From Fagopyrum homotropicum (Eukaryota; Streptophyta; Magnoliopsida; Caryophyllales; Polygonaceae): a DNA stretch of 64,000 nucleotides. The notes beneath the pieces were generated by a model, which saw only the letters and a list, made by a program, of their open reading frames with translations, had not been told where the DNA came from and ran no database searches. Positions 19,316-31,140 of this stretch are shown in pieces. Each line of letters starts with the position of its first letter. Position 1 is the first letter of the stretch. The DNA is taken from contig BSWB01000002.1 of assembly GCA_033239125.1 (NCBI GenBank), positions 52,983,001 to 53,047,000 on the forward strand, written 5' to 3'. The translations under genes were made by a program, and so were the position numbers.

Positions 19316-21933
19316 TGTAATAACCGGATATTTTACTTCCGGTTAATTCTGAGATAAACCGAAAGTCGACCGGTTTGAAACTTTTTCCGTCACCTTGTTT
19401 TTTAATTATTTTTTTAAAACTCCGATCGAGTTTGTTCACTTTAATTTATTTTAGTTATATTTTATCGTTATATCGACACGGATCTAACCTTACCGGATCT
19501 TTTCCGGTTAGATCTAGCTTGACGGGCCCAACTAGGGTTAACTTCTTCTTCTTTCAAGCTTGACGGGCCTATCAAGAGGATCCTCTGTTCACCTCAGCCG
19601 CCACTTTCCTTCTCCCTTCTCACGTAAAACACAACCTTCCCTCTTGCCCCAGTTCACCTTTCACGTAACCCCAACCATTCCTATCCTCGGCGTCGGCACA
19701 CCAGCACCAGCTGACATCTCGTCTTCCTCGCATACACAAGGCGGTTCCGGAAAACCCTCTCTTCTTTCCCGTCTTTGTGCACCAAGCAACCACCAGGATT
19801 CGTCTTCTACACACCATCGGCAATGACGCCGGGCTACAGTCGGCTGCCCTCTCCCTTTGACTATACTGGATCGACAACAATAGCAGCAACAGATCCGCAA
19901 GTGAGCCCTAGCGGCAGTGAGTCACAACCCTTCTTTCGCCCTCGTTCACACAACAATGTCTTGTCCGGCTGGTTTGGTAAGAACCGCAACCCTCTTCTCT
20001 GCGTTACCCCCTTTGTGTATGTGCTGATTAGAGTACCAATTGATGTCTTTAGACCCTCCAAAGCAGCCATGGAAGATGACTAGAAGAACTGTTACATTCT
20101 GGATTTTTTGAGTTAATGAGCAGTCAACTGATTTTTGGATATGATATAGTCGGTATTGCAGTGTAGAATATACTAAAATTTGAGAGGAATCCGAGTTACA
20201 GTTTGAGAGTTATAGGGTCCTAAAGTTAGTTCCTAGCGCAGTTTTTATAAGTGTGCTGAGAGTTGAGAAAAACTGTGTGTGATGCAGTTATGTGAGATAG
20301 TTTTGAATAGGTTTTTGATCTCTGTTGGACTTGGATTTCGGATATGTCATAGGTAGGATTACATAGTATTATATATCAAAATTTGAGAGATTTCATCAAG
20401 ATGTTTAGGATTTATGATTTTTCAAAGTCGAGGTTGTAAGCAGTTTTCTGGATGTTACTGAAATATTGCTGGAAATATTTTGTGTTGTGTAGTCATGTTT
20501 GGATTTAAGTTTAGATACCTTAGAAATACATTCCACCGTTCAGTTTTTAGTATGTTCTAGAGTGCCTTTCATATGATGATGTATCAAAATTTTAGGTTGA
20601 TCCAACGGTTAAATGTAGATTTATTAAGATCCAAAGTCGACTGGTTGAGCAGTTAAGAAATACTCGATTTTGGCTAAGTCTGAATTTCTGGTTTTGGAAC
20701 CGACTTTGAGAATTTGTGTAGAAGTGGTTATTAGGTATTTTTGGGAAATTGTTGCTTCTATGGATAGAGTGCATAGCATAGAAGACTTAGAGATTTTTGT
20801 TAGAATTGTTATATTTTATTCTAGGCTCGCATCATAGGCTAAAGTTGGATCCTAGTGACCTTTTTGAGCAGTGAGGAGAATGTGTGTTTCTTCTAGTTTC
20901 TACCTAAACTCATTCTTAAAAGTTAGAATATGAAATTATGTCCCAAAGAAGAGGATATACATATTTTAGGGGATTTTTGGAAGTTTCAGAACCAAGGGTA
21001 AAATGGTCACTCTACACTAGGAGGGTATTTTAGTAATTTATCTTCTGTTAGAATCTTACATCTTAGAATTCATAGACTTATAAGTGTATGGGAAATGTTT
21101 TGATCCACTTGCCTCTTGTGACAGGCAATTGACTAATCTACGGTTGCTAACCGGGTTGAGATTTGAGAGTCGAGATTGATTCAGGTAAGTCCTTTGGACT
21201 TACTTAGCTAGCTTCTGGATATGAGTGTGAATAATGATAGTGGTGTTTGAATGATGTGTTTAAAGTTATACTTATTATTAACTATCGACCGACCTACACA
21301 TTTGGCTTAAGAGTAACAGGCGGTGGCATTCTGCCCAGTTAGCCCGAGGGCACTGGGGTTTCGTTAGGGACTAGTCCATACTTGGTTTGCTGGGACTCCA
21401 CCGGCAGAGGTGTGCCAAACCATCACCAGTTAGATAAGGAATGGAGGTGAGAAATCTTAAGATTTTTCGTGCCACAAGTTTAAAACCGGAATAAAGTGAA
21501 TCACCTAAGCTATCAGATAATAACCGGTTTGTGTGCCAGCATGATGATTGTTTTATTTTGTCTAAGTTGTGTTTGTGCTATTTTTATTATACTTATTTTT
21601 GGATTGTTAGCTAACGGTTTATCCGTGTTGTAGATTTTGTAGAGATAGAAAGTTGTAGAGAGATCCGGGACGGATGGTCAGCCGGGTCCACGTACTCATT
21701 AGATGGGGACGGGGAGTCTTCCGTTCAGCATGCATGTTATTATATATTTATGTTTTGTAAGGTTGTCATGTGTTAATCATTCATGTAAATACTATTTGAT
21801 GTTTTCAAAAGGTTTTAAATACGTTTGTGCCTTGTTGCAAGATCCTAGTAAAGTTGTTGCCAAACTAAGGTTGGGACCCATTGTGAGGTCCTAACCAGTA
21901 GCTTCTCGAGTTCTAAGACTTTGGGGTGTTACG
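19316..21933 (+). repeat. S1: solo LTR, chromovirus-like (2618 bp)
   Basis: TGTAATAACCGG at the left, GGGGTGTTACG at the right (terminal CA changed to CG), and GATGA duplicated at 19311-19315 and 21934-21938. No internal sequence, so the element was lost by LTR-LTR recombination. The last ~100 bp match the ends of T1, T3 and T4. The block 20125-20240 matches T1 LTR, and diverged copies of that ~200-bp unit recur to about 20700. GC-rich ORFs at 19560-20083 are judged chance. Confidence 0.9.
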
Positions 21934-21938
21934 GATGA

Positions 21939-22278
21939 AGCTTGTTGGTGGTAATTCCATTTCCTCGGTTGGTAATTTAGATACTAATGTGAATTATCAA
22001 TTTTACAAGGGCACAAGTCATGGATAAAAAATTGTTCAAACTTCAATTTACACATGAATTAATATAAAGCCTTGGAATAGATTAACTATTTGGGAAATCT
22101 AAGAGACAATACCTACGCATGGACCTCCCTTTACACAAAGAAATTTTCCACAATTCCAAAGAAGAAGCTTTCCACCCAAAAATCTCATCTTGATCAAGGT
22201 CAAACTCCTACAGAAGCTACCGCACCAGGAACACATGATAAAGTTTTGGAGAGGCTAGTTAATGGACAACAAGCACTT
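21939..22278 (+). pseudogene. R1 gag remnant downstream of S1
   Basis: Resumes R1 after the S1 duplication. It reads as Ser/Thr/Gln-rich gag linker with stops (for example TPTEATAPGTHDKVLERLVN before 22278). Assignment rests on position, not on a strong motif. Ends at the T2 LTR. Confidence 0.4.
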
Positions 22279-23425
22279 TGTAAGACCCAGTCTTCCGTCC
22301 TCACCGCCCCCGCGGTGAAGTGTGCCGCCCCTGCGGCTGACTACAGATCGTGCCCGATCTTTCTTTCGTTTGTTTTATCTTCTTTCCATAGATAGAGGAT
22401 CCGATCTTCTATCTTATGGACCGGCTTCCTTATCTTCTTCCTAACCCTAGAACATCCTTCCTTCTATCTTTCCACACCTTTCCTATTTAATCCCGCCTTC
22501 TTCCCGTTTTTCCGGCCGTTTGCATACGTTTCTTCAACCCTTGAGAGCTGCAGCCGTCACCCTTGCTTCCTGTGATCTTGCTGAATGTGTAAGTTCTTCA
22601 TTCCTTATTCTTCATCATGTTCAGGTGTTGTTACACCTTGCTTCCTTCTGTTTCCTTTCTCCCTTCGTTTTCTCTTTTCTTCTTCTCCAAGAATCAAGTT
22701 TGATCCTTGATTCTTGTGGAGCGTTCCGTTGATGATCCTTTGATGTTCAGAGGCTCACTTGGTGAAAGTGTTGGAAGAGCAAGCTTTGATGTTGTCGTGG
22801 TTCTGTTGTCGTTGAGAAGCCGATAGTGCTTCTGCACCGATTCCGCCCCGCGCCTGCATAGCCGCCCCTGCGCCTCTGTCACGTTGCCGCCCCTGCGCAT
22901 CTTCCCGCAGCCCCTACGGTTTATCTATAGTCTTCCCGTCTTTGGTGAGCTGTTTCCTTCCTTGCTTTCCTCGGTCCTTTCCTTTGTTCTTATGGATGTT
23001 CTTTGCCCCTGAGTGTTCTGTAAGACTAGGGTTAAGACCTAGCTTGTGTAGATCTCTTAGAGATCATTGAGACTAGAAGTTATAGACTTCTAGCAATCAT
23101 TTCGGTTTTGATTCTTGATGCCTTGTATCAATAAGATTTCCTTACTCCTTTCTTGAGGGAAACTGAATTGTTCTCTCAGTTGTTGTTGAGCTTTGAGGTT
23201 ACCTTCGAGTGAGGTAAGTCCCTTGAACTTACTTAGCTTCATTCCATATATTGGTTTGAGCGTTTTGGCTTCTTTGTGTTCCTTATTAATGTTATAACGT
23301 AGGATTCACCTTTATAACCTTAATTGGACCAGGTGTATGATAACCGGGCGGTGACCACTTGTCTAGTTCTACAAGAGACTAGAATGTGCTCTTGCAACCC
23401 AGGCCCGCAAGTAACGGATATTACT
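22279..23425 (+). repeat. T2: 5' part of an LTR, cut by R2
   Basis: Starts TGTAAGACCCAG. It shares with S1 the phrases GAGGTAAGTCCCTTGAACTT and ACCGGGCGGTGACCA (S1 has GGTAAGTCC and CAGGCGGTGGCA), so it is probably chromovirus-like. GC-rich hairpin words lie at 22302-22317 and 22324-22337, with copies of GCCGCCCCTGCGC at 22861-22873 and 22885-22897. It ends where the R2 LTR begins. Confidence 0.65.
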
Positions 23426-24174
23426 TGATGACATGAATTATATACCATTATAATCATGCATATTGTAGAGGTTTTACCTCAATTTCCCTTGCATTCGGAG
23501 AGTTTTGTGTACCTTTAAGGTTTATTTCATTTATATTTCGGAAATAGAGATCTACATGAGTTTTGGTTGAATTATAGGTAAATTCGATGGAATTGGAAGC
23601 AAAAGTGGAGCAAGGAGCAGCAAAGGGCAATAAGGAAGCTTAAGGAACCTTTAAGGAGTCATGAAGAGCAAAGAAAGTGCGTAGAAGGGTCATACAAGGA
23701 ATGAAGGAAACAAGTCAAGAGGCGAACACTTTCTATTGTAAAAAATCGGGTGATTTTTACATAAATCGGGAGATTTTCCTGTAGGAAAAATCAGACGAGT
23801 TATCCCCCATATCGACCGAGTTTTCCTTGTAATCGTCTAAAAAATATTACGTTCGAAAACCCATTGCTTTTGGGCTTGAGAAGTGATATGCCAAGCAACC
23901 CATTAGTGAAAAAGTATACATTGGAACCCTAGGAACGAAAATCGGGAGTTCGCAGAGTAGAAGATTTACAAGTTTCACGGAATTGAAGATTCTTGGAGAG
24001 AGGATTGAAGGAAAGGAACAAAAGTCAAGATTCAAGGAAGTTGTGAGATCTTTTGTTTCTTTTTGTTATTGCGATTTGTGAACATATTGTTGAGTGCCTT
24101 GAGAGATTATTCGAAAGTTTTTAAGGATTGATTACAGATTTGGATATTCTTTGGTTTTTATGCAAAGTTTGGTT
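23426..24174 (+). repeat. R2 5' LTR, first part
   Basis: Starts TGATGACATGAATTA, like the N1 LTR start TGATGATATGAATTA. Words AAATCGGGTGATTTTT, AAATCGGGAGATTTT and ATCGACCGAGTTTT lie at 23738-23833, 80-180 bp upstream of a TATACA box (23915-23920). Interrupted by T3 at 24175. Confidence 0.8.
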
Positions 24175-26587
24175 TGTAATACCCGAAAAATTTAAAATCC
24201 GTTTAATACCGGATCAAACCGGATTCCGATCAGCCAACCTTAATTCTATTAAATAAAAGAAAACGATATTAAATTCTATCATTTAATGTGACCTTGATTC
24301 ACATAAAATGATAACTTGTGTAACCCATCAATAATTCCGTAATAATTTTAAAAAAAACCAAAGAACGGTTCCGGGCGAATAACGAGTATTCTTTCAGCCC
24401 CTTTTGTTTTAATTGAGGAGCAGGCCCAGTTCTGGCCCATTAGACCCGGCCCAATGACTTTGTAGTCAGCCCATATTCTGATCCTAAACCTAATTAATTT
24501 AAACCTAATCTAATGACTCTAACCTAATCATCAGCCCCGTACGTTACCCTCTCTTGCATCCTTCTGCACGATCGACAATAGCAGCAGCAACCTTTGGCGT
24601 TTCCAAGCAACTGCAACACGAGTTGAAGGCGTCCGACCACCGACCCTCCCAGACGGCCTTCCTCTGCGCCGGAGCCTGCTTCAGCTACCCGGACCGGTAA
24701 GTGCTGCTTCTCTCCTTCTCCGGTTTCCTTCGAGTGTGAACATTACTGATCGGTGCTCCATCATCAGCCTTCTTCACCGGCGTCGACAGCAACGCCCCAG
24801 GTCCACCATCACGCAGCCACGGAAGTAACGGCCGAAACCACCGCATCGAGTTGAGACTAGGTATAGTCGTCCCCTCTTTCCTGAATTACGTTAATCCCGC
24901 AGGTTTCTAAATGGATGTATCGTATCCTTGCCACCAATGCTGAACGCGAGGCTGCAACCGCCTTCACCGACAAGCGCGAGGTTGTACCGCCCTTCACCAT
25001 TGACGTTTAACCAGTGAGCGATTGCGATACTCGACTGCCGATATCGAATTGAGCCTTCTTCTTCTGAACGTGACAACCTCTTAATTGAATCGTAAGTCTC
25101 TCGTCCTTGTGTAGTTTGCAGGATAGAGTAGGGGTTACGGGTCTAGCAATGGTACGGGCTGGTACGGAATTGCAAAAAGTTCATGTGGGTTGTTTTGGTT
25201 GGTGAGTGGTTTCGATGCTAGCAAGGGATAGTAACAGTGAGAGAGTTGTTTTGAAGAGAGAGACGGGTGGAATGTCATGGTGGGTTGCTAGGCTTAGATA
25301 GGTGCAGGAGAGTCTGTTGTGATAGTCTAATTGGGTTCAAGCATAGAAATGGGATAAATGTGTTGTCTTGGTTAATTAATGTTTATTATACATTAGGGAT
25401 TAAATTAAATGAGGATTAATTTAGTATACCCTTTGTTAATGGTGGGTAGTGGAGTTTACCGAAATTAGGAGTTTAAGTTTATGTTTGATTGATTTATTTT
25501 ATAACCTAGACACATGCGAGTTTGAGAGTGTTTGTGCGGTTGGTTTTATTAGAGGCATGAGGGTCTAGATTAGTTACATCTTGGGGCTTTTTTTGACTAC
25601 TTTCCGGGATTAAGGGTATTACCGATCCGTTTTCATTATTCTGATAGGACTAGTTGTTTTTCTTTCTTAGATGATGTTACTGACTTAGAAGTTAAAGAAC
25701 TTCTAAGTGTGTGAATGGGCGGACGATCTAAATTTATCTTTTCATAACTAGGTGGTTGAGTTGTGGTTCTTGCAGAATCAAGTAGTAGCAATGTTTCGGG
25801 AATTTGAGTTGATTCAGGTAGGTCCTTGCGACTTACTTAGCCGGTTTCTAGATGTTAGTTGAATGATGATAGTGGTGTGTGTTGAGTGTTTGATAACTAT
25901 AACATGACTAGGACGACTTTATTATTTATCTAGAGCCTAAGTGTATGTATAACGGGCCGTGACATCACTACCCAGCTCTGACAGGAGACTGGGAGGTTCT
26001 CTATACCCAGACCATACAAGTACAAGGTAAGATGCATCGGATCCATTCCTGATGGTTACACGGGGGCGGAGGCGAGGTTTGGGAATCCCTCGTGTCACAA
26101 CATAAATATCATTAGTAAGAGTAAATGACCTAAGTAAAGATAATAAATGGATTGTTTGAAAGCATGATGAGTGTTTACTTTTTCCATGATGTGTGTGTGT
26201 GCCATTCTTCATTTGTCTAACGTTTAGATAGCTAGCTAACGGTTGTTCTGTTGTGTTGTTTAGATTTACCGCATGTTAGAGCAACAGCTGAGTGATCCGG
26301 AATTAGTGGTCAGCCGGGTCTCCGTACTCCTTAGAGTGGGGTTGAGTGTTTGCTTTGTTGTTTCTTTCTTCGTATTAAGACAATTAGACTTTTATGTTTA
26401 TTTAAGTACCTTGGGTTGTTAGGCATTGTTGCATTCATTTCTTTAAAATATTGTTTAATGAATTTCGGTTTTTCTTATTTGTGTCTTGTTGCAAGATCCT
26501 AGTAAAATTATTGTCAAAATGAGGTCGAGACCCATTGTGAGGTCATAACCAGTAATGTCTCGAGTTTTGAGAATTCGGGGTGTTACA
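24175..26587 (+). repeat. T3 5' LTR (2413 bp)
   Basis: TGTAATACCCG to GGGGTGTTACA. It contains a segment (25097-25941) absent from the 3' LTR. Short ORFs inside (for example 25937-26212) recur in the 3' LTR and are not genes. Confidence 0.9.
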
Positions 26588-26590
26588 ACA

Positions 26591-26603
26591 TAGTATCAGA
26601 GCT
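26591..26603 (+). promoter_or_regulatory. T3 primer binding site (tRNA-Met type)
   Basis: TAGTATCAGAGCTC, one mismatch from TGGTATCAGAGC, four bases after the LTR end. Confidence 0.75.
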
Positions 26604-28960
26604 CTAGGTTGATAACAATGACACTTGAAATCTTCTGAAAGACCGAATAAGAACTTGAGCAGAACCCGAAAAGGGATCTGAGTTTTAAAAAGGACTTTCG
26701 GTTTGCAAAAGCATGCATAGTCTTGTTGGGGATAGAAAAGTACGGCTGACCACCACTACTACCGCGGATCTCAGTATGTTTAGTATGGACTTTAGGTTTT
26801 ACTTTAGTTGGAATTTTTAGCTTGTTTAAAAAGATATGTGATATAGATAGGTATATGCCAAAGATTAGTAGAAATTATAGTTATGTTATGTCCTTAACGA
26901 AGATAATATAATGAGTTTATCACCCCTTTGACACATCTAAGTAGATTTTGAAGGGTGTCAACGTGAGGATTAGTATGCACATCTTATGTGCATTAGGGTA
27001 GACGAACAGCGGACAACTCCTTCGAGCTTGTTGAGGAACGTCGAGACGGAAAAGTGAAGACTAAAAGACAACACCAACTACGATGACAAGAAGAGAATCC
27101 CGAGTCAACTCAATAGGATCAAATGAAGAATATACATGAGGGTAGTTCCGGCCACGAGTTGGATGACCGGCAAGTATGCAAATTGGAAAAGAAAACCCAT
27201 AGGTTCTTTCAAGATGGTGTAAAACAATGTTACAAGTAAAGGGGATGCCTTCAGAAATACAAATAGGCATGAAGGTCAAGGTGAAATATAGTAGCGATCC
27301 AAACAAGAGGCATTGAATCTAAGCTTACTGACGGACCACAAGGTGAAAGTTTGAGGCTAGAAGCAGAGTGGATTATGATCACTCTGGACAAGCTACTTTC
27401 CACCACAATCAAGATGGGAAACCGAGACAATCATAAGCGTAAGAGTCAAGATAAGATACATTGTCCATCCCGATACGAAGAATTGAAGAGCCGCAAAATG
27501 AAAGCTTACAGGTTGCTAGAAAAGGGAAAGCCAATTTCACCGACATGGAAATGGTGTGACCTCCTAGAACACACAAGAATTAAAACAAGGATCGGGATAC
27601 AACAAAGACCGGATTTCTATAAAGGCGGAAGTACAAGCAGCACCCCAAGGAAGGAGGGTGTAGGAGAATAGTCTTGTGAAAAAAGAGGATCTCTAATAAC
27701 TTCTCACTCACGAAGGGATTTAAGTTAATAGAACTAGCGGGTCATAATAGAGAACCACAAGTGGACAATAACTCGGGTAAAAAGAATCACGGAGGAATGC
27801 CTACAAGTTATCGTAGAAGAATTGATAAGTCCGTTAACGGGAGACGAAGATACAACTAGACTCGTAAGAGTATAATACTCTTATAGGAGTGTAATTTGTA
27901 GAAGGAGCTAAAGGAAAATAAATGGAAGAGACATATTTTCACCTTGTATATCACACCTCAAAAGAGATAGAAGAAAAGTAAGTCTACGATCTTATAGAAG
28001 GTCAACTACAGACTAATTGGTAACAATAGAGAATTTACACGTGCTGGCTAACTAGTGATGGTTGGTTGAGAGATAAGAAGAATAACCACAAGGTTATAAA
28101 GGAAATTTACCGACATCTGGTGAATATCTTCCAGAGATCAACAACGACAATGGTGAAATTAAATCAATACAAGTACTAGTAGCCTTGACGGTAACATTGA
28201 ACGAGTCCAATATGATAACTCTAATAAATAAATTAAAGAGAAGCTCTTGACGGTCGGTAATGACCATTGATGATAGTAACGGTGTAAAGGAAATTGTTGT
28301 GAGTAGTTACTTACTACTGACTAAGGAAAGATACATATCAAAGTTAGTATGAAGGAATCCCTGTAATGAGAATTAGAAGGGTAAGAAGAAACAGATTATT
28401 GTGAACATGTTCTATGTCTTAGCATTCCACACAAGTAGGACTGATGGTGCTCCTCCGAGAAAAGGTGGGGTCAAACTGTCTAGATTGACAGGAGGAAACC
28501 CTTGTGATTAAAGAAGTGACATAGAATAATTGGAATTACAGAAGAGGCACAAACATAGAGAGTATGATTTAAAGCCCTGGTGAAATGTGTTGTCGAGTTG
28601 TGAGGTGATTGCAGATGGAATCTACATGTTGGCTAGAACAGACATGAGAAGGAGTAAAGTTGAATGACTAAAGGTTGTTATATGGATCCGATATTACCCA
28701 AATAAGATGATTACCGAAAAGTGTATATATAAAAGTTTAATGAGAAATGGAGGTACTCCAATGAAAATTCAAGTTGGACTGACGACATAAGAGTTGGTGA
28801 AGGTAATAAGACCAACCAACGTAGTCCGTAAGGCGTATACGAGGAAACTCAAAGGGATTAAACTATCCTACTAGAGGTAAAGATTTAAAAGAAGGTAAAA
28901 CGACATGAGTATAAGGAAAGCATAATAAATACGATGCGAGGAATTTGATTTTTGAGAAAA
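26604..28960 (+). other. T3 internal region without recognisable domains
   Basis: The first ~170 bases match the T4 leader (TACGG...ACCACCACT...CCGCGGATCTC). The rest is purine-rich with no frame longer than about 106 codons. I could not recognise gag, protease or the N-terminal half of RT, though they are expected here. Either the region is very decayed or it has been replaced. Confidence 0.5.
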
Positions 28961-30306
28961 TCATATGCATCTGATCTTTGTATACAAAGGTTACAAATGA
29001 CCCTGTGGTATACAGTGACACAACCAAGTTGGGTTGGTTGTGTTTTGATGCATAGGGGTAAGGGCATAGCCTATGCGTCTCGGTAGTTGAAGACGTATAA
29101 GGAGAACTACCCCACACAAAACCTAGAGTTAGCTGTAGTGGCCCATGCTCTTAAGATCTAGCGTCACTATCTTTGTGGGGCGACATGTCAAATCCTCACA
29201 GACCATAAGAGTCTGAAATACTTATTCACTCAGTGGGAGTTGAATAATCACCAGAGGTGGTGGCTAGAGTTGATTAATGATTTCGACCTTTAAATACTCT
29301 ACCACCCCGGAAAGGCGAATGTAGTGGCTGGTGCTTTGAGCCGGAAGACGCCTCGGGAGAGGGTGATAGCCCGGTTGACGGTACAACCACAGTTGCAGAG
29401 GGATTTGGCTTGGTTAGAGATAGAGATTCAGTTTCCCGATACAGATAGTCAGTTGGCTACCTTGGAGTTACTTCTTGATCTGTTGGATAAGATCCGACAG
29501 AAACAGGAGACTTGCCCAACTTTGACCAGGATCCGGGAAAGGATGTCTCGAGATGAAGCGCCACAGTTCACTATTGGTGCTGATGGAGTGATGAGACGTC
29601 AAGACCGCGTTTGTGTGCCGTCAAATAGTAAGTTGAGACAGAGGATACTTGGTGAGGCTCATACTACCCCATACTAAGTACATCCTAGAGCGAGTAATAT
29701 GTACAAGGATGTGAGACGGTCCTTCTGGTGGGGTGGTTTGAAGCCCGATGTGGCTCGGTATGTAGCTCAATGTGCGACCTGCCAGCAGGTCAAGATTGAG
29801 CATCGTAGGTCTGGAGGAGAGCTCCACCCACTTTCAGTACCATAGTGGAAGTGGGAGGATATATCTATGGATTTTTCCACAGGATTGAGACTCAGCAGAG
29901 GTTTTGATGCTATTTGGGTAGTGGTATACCGTCCGACGAAGACCGCACGTTTGATTTCGATTAAGGAAACGTGGCCGGTAAGTCGTCTAGCTGAGAGTTC
30001 ACCAGACACATTGTGAGACTCCACGGAGTACCGAGGACTATCGTCTCCGACAGAGATGGACGTTTCAACTCGAGATTTTGGCAGCAAGTACATACTGCTT
30101 TAGGGACGAGTCTCCACTTTACTACTGCTTACTACCCACAAAATGATGGTCAGTCTGAGAGGACCATCCAAATGTTAGAGGACATGTTGCGGGCTTGTGT
30201 ACTAGATTGGGGACAGGTATGGCCAAATCATCTTCTACTTGTAGGGTTTTCATATAATAACAGTTGGCACGCGTCTATTGGGATGGCCCCTTATGAGGCT
30301 TTGTAA
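28961..30306 (+). pseudogene. T3 pol: RNase H and integrase, broken
   Basis: RNase H begins near 29030 (GCVLMHRGKGIAYASR, then KTYKENYPTQNLELAVVAHA) and continues with CQILTDHKSLKYL and HPGKANVVAGALSR at about 29335. The zinc-binding integrase N-terminus is at 29600-29800, ending CATCQQVKIEH. The core has the first Asp in EDISMDFSTGL (about 29860) and the second in IVSDRDGRFNSRFW (30013-30306), followed by YYPQNDGQSERTIQ with the catalytic Glu. At least five stops or frameshifts. Known role: strand transfer of cDNA into chromatin. Confidence 0.85.
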
Positions 30307-30472
30307 GGGTAGAGATGTCGCACGCCATTATGCTGGGATGAGCCTAGCAGAGTTGATGGAGTTGCTCCAGACCAGATACATGATGACATCGCTCGGATTG
30401 CCCTGATCCGAGAGCGGATGTTAGCAGCTCAGAGTCGTCAGAAACCCTACGCCGAAAAAAAGCCTTCGACCA

Positions 30473-30934
30473 TTGGAGTTTAGAGTGGGTGCACAGGTGT
30501 GGTTGAGAGTGTCACCGACGAGAGGTGTCCGCCGTTTCGGCATTAAGGGGAAGTTGAGTCCCCGATATGTCGGACCTTTTGAGATCTTGGAGAGAGTCGG
30601 AGAGGTTGCCTACCGATTATCACTACCGCCGAGACCGGAGGGTGTCCATCCAGTCTTCCATGTATCTCATTTGAGAGAGTACATCCCGGACCCGAGACAC
30701 GTCATCCGCCACGAGAATCTGATAGTTGAGCCCGACCACACTTTTGTGGAGTACCCGGTAGCTGTCCTGGAGCGTAGTACTAGACGTTTGCGGTCCAAGG
30801 AGATACCGATGTTGAGAATTCAGTGGTCTAGACGAGGAGCTGATAAGGCCACTTGGGAGACAGAGGAGAGTATTAGACGTAATTATCCCGAGTTCTTTGC
30901 GGGGTTAGCTGTTACTTCGGTACCGACGAGTTAG
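30473..30934 (+). CDS. T3 integrase C-terminus with chromodomain (153 codons)
   Basis: Intact tail of the broken polyprotein. First ~75 residues: GPY/F-type module (GKLSPRYVGPFEILERVG, then HPVFHVSHLREYIPD). Last ~60 residues: chromodomain-like segment with LRSKEIPMLRIQWSRR and ATWETEE. In chromoviruses this domain guides integration towards marked chromatin, which fits a repeat-dense location. The start shown is only the beginning of the open frame; the real protein came from the upstream pol frame. Followed 200 bases later by the purine tract and 3' LTR. Confidence 0.8.
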   Translation: MEFRVGAQVWLRVSPTRGVRRFGIKGKLSPRYVGPFEILERVGEVAYRLSLPPRPEGVHPVFHVSHLREYIPDPRHVIRHENLIVEPDHTFVEYPVAVLERSTRRLRSKEIPMLRIQWSRRGADKATWETEESIRRNYPEFFAGLAVTSVPTS

Positions 30935-31111
30935 TACTCGGATGTTGTGTTGTTTGACTTTTCATGCTTTTACCTTGGATTGAGTGATTGTGTTTCTTTG
31001 ATGCATGCCCGATTATGATGATTGAGTAGTTGCATGGTAGACAACGAAAATTTTTATGACACAAAATATATAAGGAAAGTCATTTGTTTAGATACATTAT
31101 TCTAAGTTTCG

Positions 31112-31140
31112 GGACGAAACTTCTTTTAAGAGGGCACTGA
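31112..31140 (+). promoter_or_regulatory. T3 polypurine tract region
   Basis: GGGACGAAACTTCTTTTAAG followed by AGGGCACTGA directly before the 3' LTR. Intact relatives have a longer G-rich run; here it is partly eroded. It primes plus-strand DNA synthesis. Confidence 0.65.

Larger units (their letters stand above)
16808..22278 (+). mobile_element. R1: decayed Tat-like gypsy element, 5' part only
   Basis: Plus strand: 5' LTR from TGATGAGTGTC at 16808, degraded tRNA-Asp primer site (18290-18309), broken gag (18519-22278, split by S1), then cut off by T2 at 22279. No protease, RT or integrase is left. The LTR opening resembles other Tat/Athila LTR starts. Confidence 0.7.

Noticed and set aside
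19560..20083. Overlapping 80-100 codon ORFs with Ser/Pro-rich products
   Set aside because: Inside the solo LTR S1, with several overlapping frames on both strands and no domain; GC-rich LTR sequence gives chance ORFs.
23600..24170. Possible host exon between T2 and T3 (purine-rich, start-like ATGs)
   Set aside because: It is the first part of the R2 LTR: it starts with TGATGACATGAATTA like N1 and resumes after T3 at 32695 with the rest of the LTR.
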